Source of the DNA: Acorus gramineus
Lineage: Eukaryota; Streptophyta; Magnoliopsida; Acorales; Acoraceae
Direction: 5' to 3'
Length of the DNA: 64,000 bases
Assembly: GCA_030737835.1 (NCBI GenBank)
Contig: CM060856.1
Span: 18,517,116 to 18,581,115, forward strand
Shown here: positions 59,831 through 64,000 of the stretch, piece by piece
Numbering within the stretch: the stretch's first letter is position 1
Layout of the letters: each line of letters starts with the position of its first letter
The notes under the pieces: generated by a model
Told to the model about the DNA's origin: nothing
Seen by the model: only the letters and a program-made list of their open reading frames with translations
Databases searched by the model: none
Translations under genes and position numbers: made by a program

Positions 59831-61522
59831 TCTAGTATAAGGATAGTTGTGTGTGTAATTGGTGGTTATTATGCAAGTGTGTGGGGTATCTGGATGAGTG
59901 AGTGTCAAGAGCGGTTGGTTGGGTTAAGGAAGCCGGGTTTTAGCTGTCCTGGCAGTGAGTTCCCATCAGTAGGTACCGCCGATGCAATCGGAGGAGTACT
60001 GAATTTGGGAGTATGCTAGGTAGGGGCTACCCGGTAAGAGGTTATTGAATGGTGTCGCGAGCGTGGAATCGCTCTCCCCTTAGTTGGATCCGCGTAGTAC
60101 AGCCCCGGCGTTAGACAGGCTCCCGGTCAGAGGACCAGGCGAGCTACGGAGCGGGGAGAGGCTACCGGTGGACCAGGGGTAGAGAGCAGTCTAAGTCTCT
60201 CCCAAAGTCCCAAAATGTCTCCTTTCGGGAGTGAGGGTGTGGATGAGGCGAAGACGGGTCGCTCGTGACCAAATGGTTTATTCGACCATTCCCGATGATG
60301 TTGGGTTCGGTCCTGTAATGGATGATGACGCGAGTATGGTGTCGTTCTCCCCTTCGTTGGACCCTAGTAGGGACTCCTCAGCGTTAGAGAGGCCTTCCTG
60401 ACAGAGGGCTCCCCTCAGTAGGCACCTCCTGATTTGGTTTCGGACGGTGCTGAATTGTGGGAGCGGACCAGGCGGCCTACGGTGTGGAGGAGAGGCTACC
60501 GGTGGACCAGGGGTAGAGAACAGTCTAAGTCTCTCCCAAAGTCCCAATATGTCTCCTGATGGGAGTGAGGGTGTGGATGAGACAAAGACGCGTCGCCTCG
60601 TGACTCGGTCGTGGTTCGACCGTTCCCATAGAGGTTGGGTCCGGTCTTGAGATGGATGCTGAAGGATATCGGTGGATGATTATCTAGATGTAGATGATCC
60701 GGTGAGATTGGTAATGTTCTTTAATAATGATGTCTTCTTCTAGTGTTCCTTTCTGGATTAAGGGGCCTTGTGAGGTCGGCGTTGAAACCCGGACTAGGAT
60801 ACTTCGTGTTCCTTGTTTGGTTGTCGGGGTATCCTATATCGGGATTTCATGCTGCTTTCCCGAGGTTCTTTTCCCAGTCAAGGGATACCTAGAAGCATCA
60901 GCTGGTGATGGATCAAGTGCGAGTTTGGTAGAGGTTAAGGCCTTTTGGGCTGAGTGGTTTCTGGGAAAGGATATCTGTGGACCCGGGTAAGACGCTTGCT
61001 ATGTCGAATTGGCGTAGACCGTCGAGCCCCGCATGGATTCGGAGCTTCCGGAGTTTGGCGTTATTGCAGGAGGTTTGACGAGGATTCTCGAAGATAGCTG
61101 TTCCTCTTAACCGCCTTACTCGGAGGGATATCCGGTTCGAGTGGTCCCCTTCTTGCGAGGAGAGCTTCCTGGAGTTTACTCGGAGGCTCACCTCAGCGCC
61201 AATTCTTACCTCTCCGTCTTGGAGTGGTGGGTTCGCAGTTGGGTAAAGGTGTGTCCGCGATCCTGCTCACGTCATCCCGTTCGAGCCGCTCGTCTCTGAG
61301 CCGGACAGTCATTCGTGGAGCAGTAGATTGTGATCATGGACCGCCGCGTGAGGAGGCTCTGCACCAAGACCGTCCAGTTGGTCGAGGTGCGATGGCAGCA
61401 CCGTTCCGGTGTTAAGGACACTTGGGAGCTCATGGAGGCCAGGTTCGACGCGTATCCGCATCTTTCCCCTCCTAGATGTTTTTGGCGAATTTTGGGGACA
61501 AAATTTCCTAAGGGGGGAATAA
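59831..61522 (+). mobile_element. Non-gag internal part of element C with LTR-derived blocks
   Basis: No full pol is present. In order: a unique stretch (59831-60060); LTR-like units with GCGTTAGACAGG, GGTGGACCAGGGG and CCCAAAGTCCCAA (60100-60260 and a second set 60360-60620; element B has only one set); the GGGGCCTTGTGAGG..CCTTGTTTGG box (60760-60830); a short RT-like remnant (60970-61050); and a chromodomain-like remnant with MDRRVRRLCTKTVQLVEVRW (61336-61395). The polypurine tract AAGGGGGGAATAA is at 61510-61522. Chromodomains in this lineage guide integration to heterochromatin. The shared layout with B shows that the derivative was copied at least twice. Confidence 0.8.
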
Positions 61523-64000
61523 TGTTATATATGTGTCACTTTTAACCTGTTGATAACCGTTAGAGCGCCTGGCGTTTTAAAATTTTTAGGGTTTTTGATC
61601 GGAACCGCATAATTTCAGACTGTTAGCTATCGTCTGAGCTAGAGGACTCCGATTGAAAATCTAATTGCATATTTGGTGTCCTGGTGCCATTTCTGACCTC
61701 CCACGAAAATTTCATTGAATTCCGGCATCGTTTGCAAAAATTTTCCAGTTCCGGGGCGTATCCGGGTTTTTAAGTCGCGCTCTACTTAAAAGAAATCAAA
61801 AATCACCTCGTCACTATTCATTGTCTCTCCCGACGTGATTCTCTCTCCCTCTCCTCCGTTTTTCTTCCGTTTGAGCCCCCTCCACCCCTCGAAATCGAAA
61901 ACCCAAAGCACGGGAAGTGTAGATCGGGTCCCGATCTACACACCGGTGTCTTCAAATCCGAATTCCGACGACTTTAGCCTCCCCCGTCCCCCTCTCTTCC
62001 TCTGTTTTGGCCCATTTGGGGTGGTAGATCGGGGCGTGAGAAGGCTTTTGGGAAGGGTTTCGGCGCGTGGAGAGCGTCCGGACTTCGCTCCCTCCCCTCG
62101 GTAAGCCTTCTTTCCCTCCTTTTTCTTGCTTAGATGAATGCTAGGGAGGGGTTTTTGTGTTTGGGGGTGGTCGGAGGCTGTGGGGGTCGTCGGGGGTGGT
62201 CGGGGTGGTTGGAAGTGGTGGTGGTCGGGGTGGGGGGGCGTGGGGTGCTCGGGCTGCGGGGTCGTCCGGGCCAAGCAGCAGCAGCAGCAGCAGCGCCAGG
62301 TCGGGTGCGCGCGGGCAGGCGCGCGTGCGTGCGCGGGCGCGCGCGCGGCGTGCGCGCGAGGGCGCGCGGGCCTGGTGCAGGGTGCTGGTCGTGCTGGGCG
62401 AGCAGAGGCTGGTGCTGGGCGAGCAGGGCTGCTGCGCGAGGTGGCGCGCGTGGAGCAGGTCGCGCGGGTGGTGCTGCGCGAGGTGGCGCGCGTGGAGCAG
62501 GTGCGCGCGGAGGTGCTGGCCGAGGTGCTGGACGCGCGAGGTGCTGGCGAGGTGGCCGAGGTGCTGGCGGGTGTTGGGGCGCGCGCGGAGGAGGCGCGGG
62601 GTGCGCGAGGCGTGCGCGAGGCGTGCGCGAGGTGCGGCGAGGTCGTGCGAGGTGCGCGCGAGGTGCGGCGAGGTGGCGGAGGTGCGCGCGGGGTGCGCGC
62701 GAGGCGGGGCACTGCGTGCGGGGGCGCGCGGGGTGCTCGCGGACCGGCGCGAGGCGTGCGGGGCCCGCGGTGGCGCGTCCGGGCGGTGGCCGACCGTGCG
62801 GGTGGTTGCCAGGGGCCGTGCGGGTGGTTGCCGAGGCCGCGGGTAGTTGTTGGGGAGGTGTTGGATGCTTGTTGTGGGTTTGGGGTGTTTATTTATGTAT
62901 TTAATGATAATTGTGGATTAATACTTACCAAATAATACCTGTCTTGCAGATCTCGACAGACGGTCGCGCGTCGACCCAGATACTGGTGAGTGGGACAATC
63001 CAACCCAGTCGAGAGGTGTTATACGCACTTGGGCGTATACCGACCTCTCCTGGGGCGTCTTGGATGAATATTAACCTGCAATAATATGTATCCATGATTG
63101 TATAATTTATGTGTAGAATGCATGCTTCCCTAGTCTTTGCATGTTAGGGACTTGCCCCTTAGGATATGCATATGAGCCTTGCAGCATGTCCCCTGTTTAC
63201 ATGCTAGGAAACCCGGCCTATGCATGTGTCCTACTAGTTTTATTTATTAAATTAAATACTAGTATCTGTTGAATTGCATGTTATAGTGATTATTTTAGGG
63301 GAGGGGCCTTGCGAGGACAGCGGTGAGACCCGGGTTAGGGTACACCGTGTTCCTTGTTTGGTTGTCGGAGCGTCCTATAACGGGAACTCACGCTGCCCTC
63401 CCGAGTTGCTTTCCCCCAAGAATATTTCACCATGTTATAACCTTATGCATGTTCCCCGCATCGTAGTTATGCGCCCTGGTGGGTTCTGAGGAATTCAGAA
63501 CGTTAGAGTTGTATGTTTGGTATGATTATTAGCATGAGTAGTGAATATTATAGGGGAGGGACCTTGCGAGGACAGCGGTGAGACCCGTGTTAGGGTACTC
63601 CGTGTTCCTTGTTTGGTTGTCGGGGTACCCTGTATCGGGAACTCACGCCGCCCTCCCGAGTTTCTTTCCCCCAGTGGTATTCCAACACTGCTTTTGATTG
63701 TACTGTTTCCCCGCATCTTGGATATGCGCCCTGGAGGAACTCTGAAGAGTTCATGACATTGAGTTGGAGAGATGCGTTGTCGGCGGATCCGAGTGGATCA
63801 TATGCGATGGATAGGCTGTTCTGTTGCCCTGCGTTGGATCCTTTAGAGACTACCTCGGCGTTAGACAGGTTGTCCCGTGCAGGGGCTCCCACTAGTAGGC
63901 GCCTCCTGGTTTGATGAAGGACTGTGCTGAACATGGGAGTGGCCAAACAACCGCGGAGTGAGGAGAGACTATCGGTGGACTAAGGGTGACCAACAGCCTA
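61523..64000 (+). mobile_element. 3' LTR of element C, cut by the window end
   Basis: The LTR opens TGTTATATATG after the polypurine tract. It has the 25-bp palindrome GTGTAGATCGGG-T-CCCGATCTACAC (61917-61941), donor GGTAAGC at 62101, GC-rich tract 62230-62840, 36-nt block 62950-62985 and both GGGGCCTTGCGAGG-type boxes (63302 and 63555). From about 62290 onward it is almost identical to the 5' LTR; before that it differs clearly (roughly 7% plus length changes), so the pair is unevenly diverged. Confidence 0.9.

Overview
This window looks like repeat-rich plant nuclear DNA, probably from a flowering plant. About two thirds is stacked LTR retrotransposon sequence of one family. Its internal remains show a zinc-knuckle gag, pol in the order protease-RT-RNase H-integrase, a chromodomain remnant, an initiator-tRNA-Met type primer site and a G-rich polypurine tract. 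This marks a Ty3/gypsy chromovirus, most like the Tekay/Del lineage, with unusually long LTRs of about 3.0-3.9 kb. All of these copies are fossils. The rest is AT-rich intergenic DNA holding Helitron ends, a decayed LINE, inverted-repeat elements and two broken host-gene fragments. I see no rRNA, tRNA, CRISPR or intact host gene.

Layout. 1-5106: end of one element and its 3' LTR. 5107-6689 and 23263-23314: pieces of one minus-strand, intron-containing host-type gene, split by a 16.6-kb stack at 6690-23262. That stack is a 5' LTR, gag and pol (element A), a solo LTR of another family (13791-16275), the tail and 3' LTR of a second element (B, 16276-21608), and the rest of A's own 3' LTR (21609-23262). 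23315-26916: AT-rich DNA with a diverged duplication and a small foldback. 26917-36665: three solo LTRs nested one inside another (D contains E contains F). 36666-41459: a small gene-like stretch, then a Helitron-like element whose 5' end is tandemly multiplied. 41460-47609: a decayed L1-type LINE, with an odd cluster of GGCGGCTA hairpins inside. 47610-55128: a second Helitron 3' end, a TIR-bounded element carrying an importin-5-like fragment, and a large foldback. 55129-64000: element C, a gag-carrying derivative with both LTRs; the 3' LTR runs off the window.

The most unusual signal is the architecture of the long LTRs. Every copy long enough to judge has, in order, a U3-like start, a CpG-rich G-skewed tract after a GTAAG-type donor, an acceptor followed by a block of exactly 36 nt and a GTGAGT donor, tandem G-rich/hairpin units, a TGAGC-loop-GCTCA hairpin, and another acceptor followed by a short acidic open segment ending in TAG. 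This suggests a structured and possibly spliced long leader, which is inference until RNA evidence is seen. Element B and C internal regions match each other and carry LTR-derived blocks, so they look like one amplified non-autonomous family.
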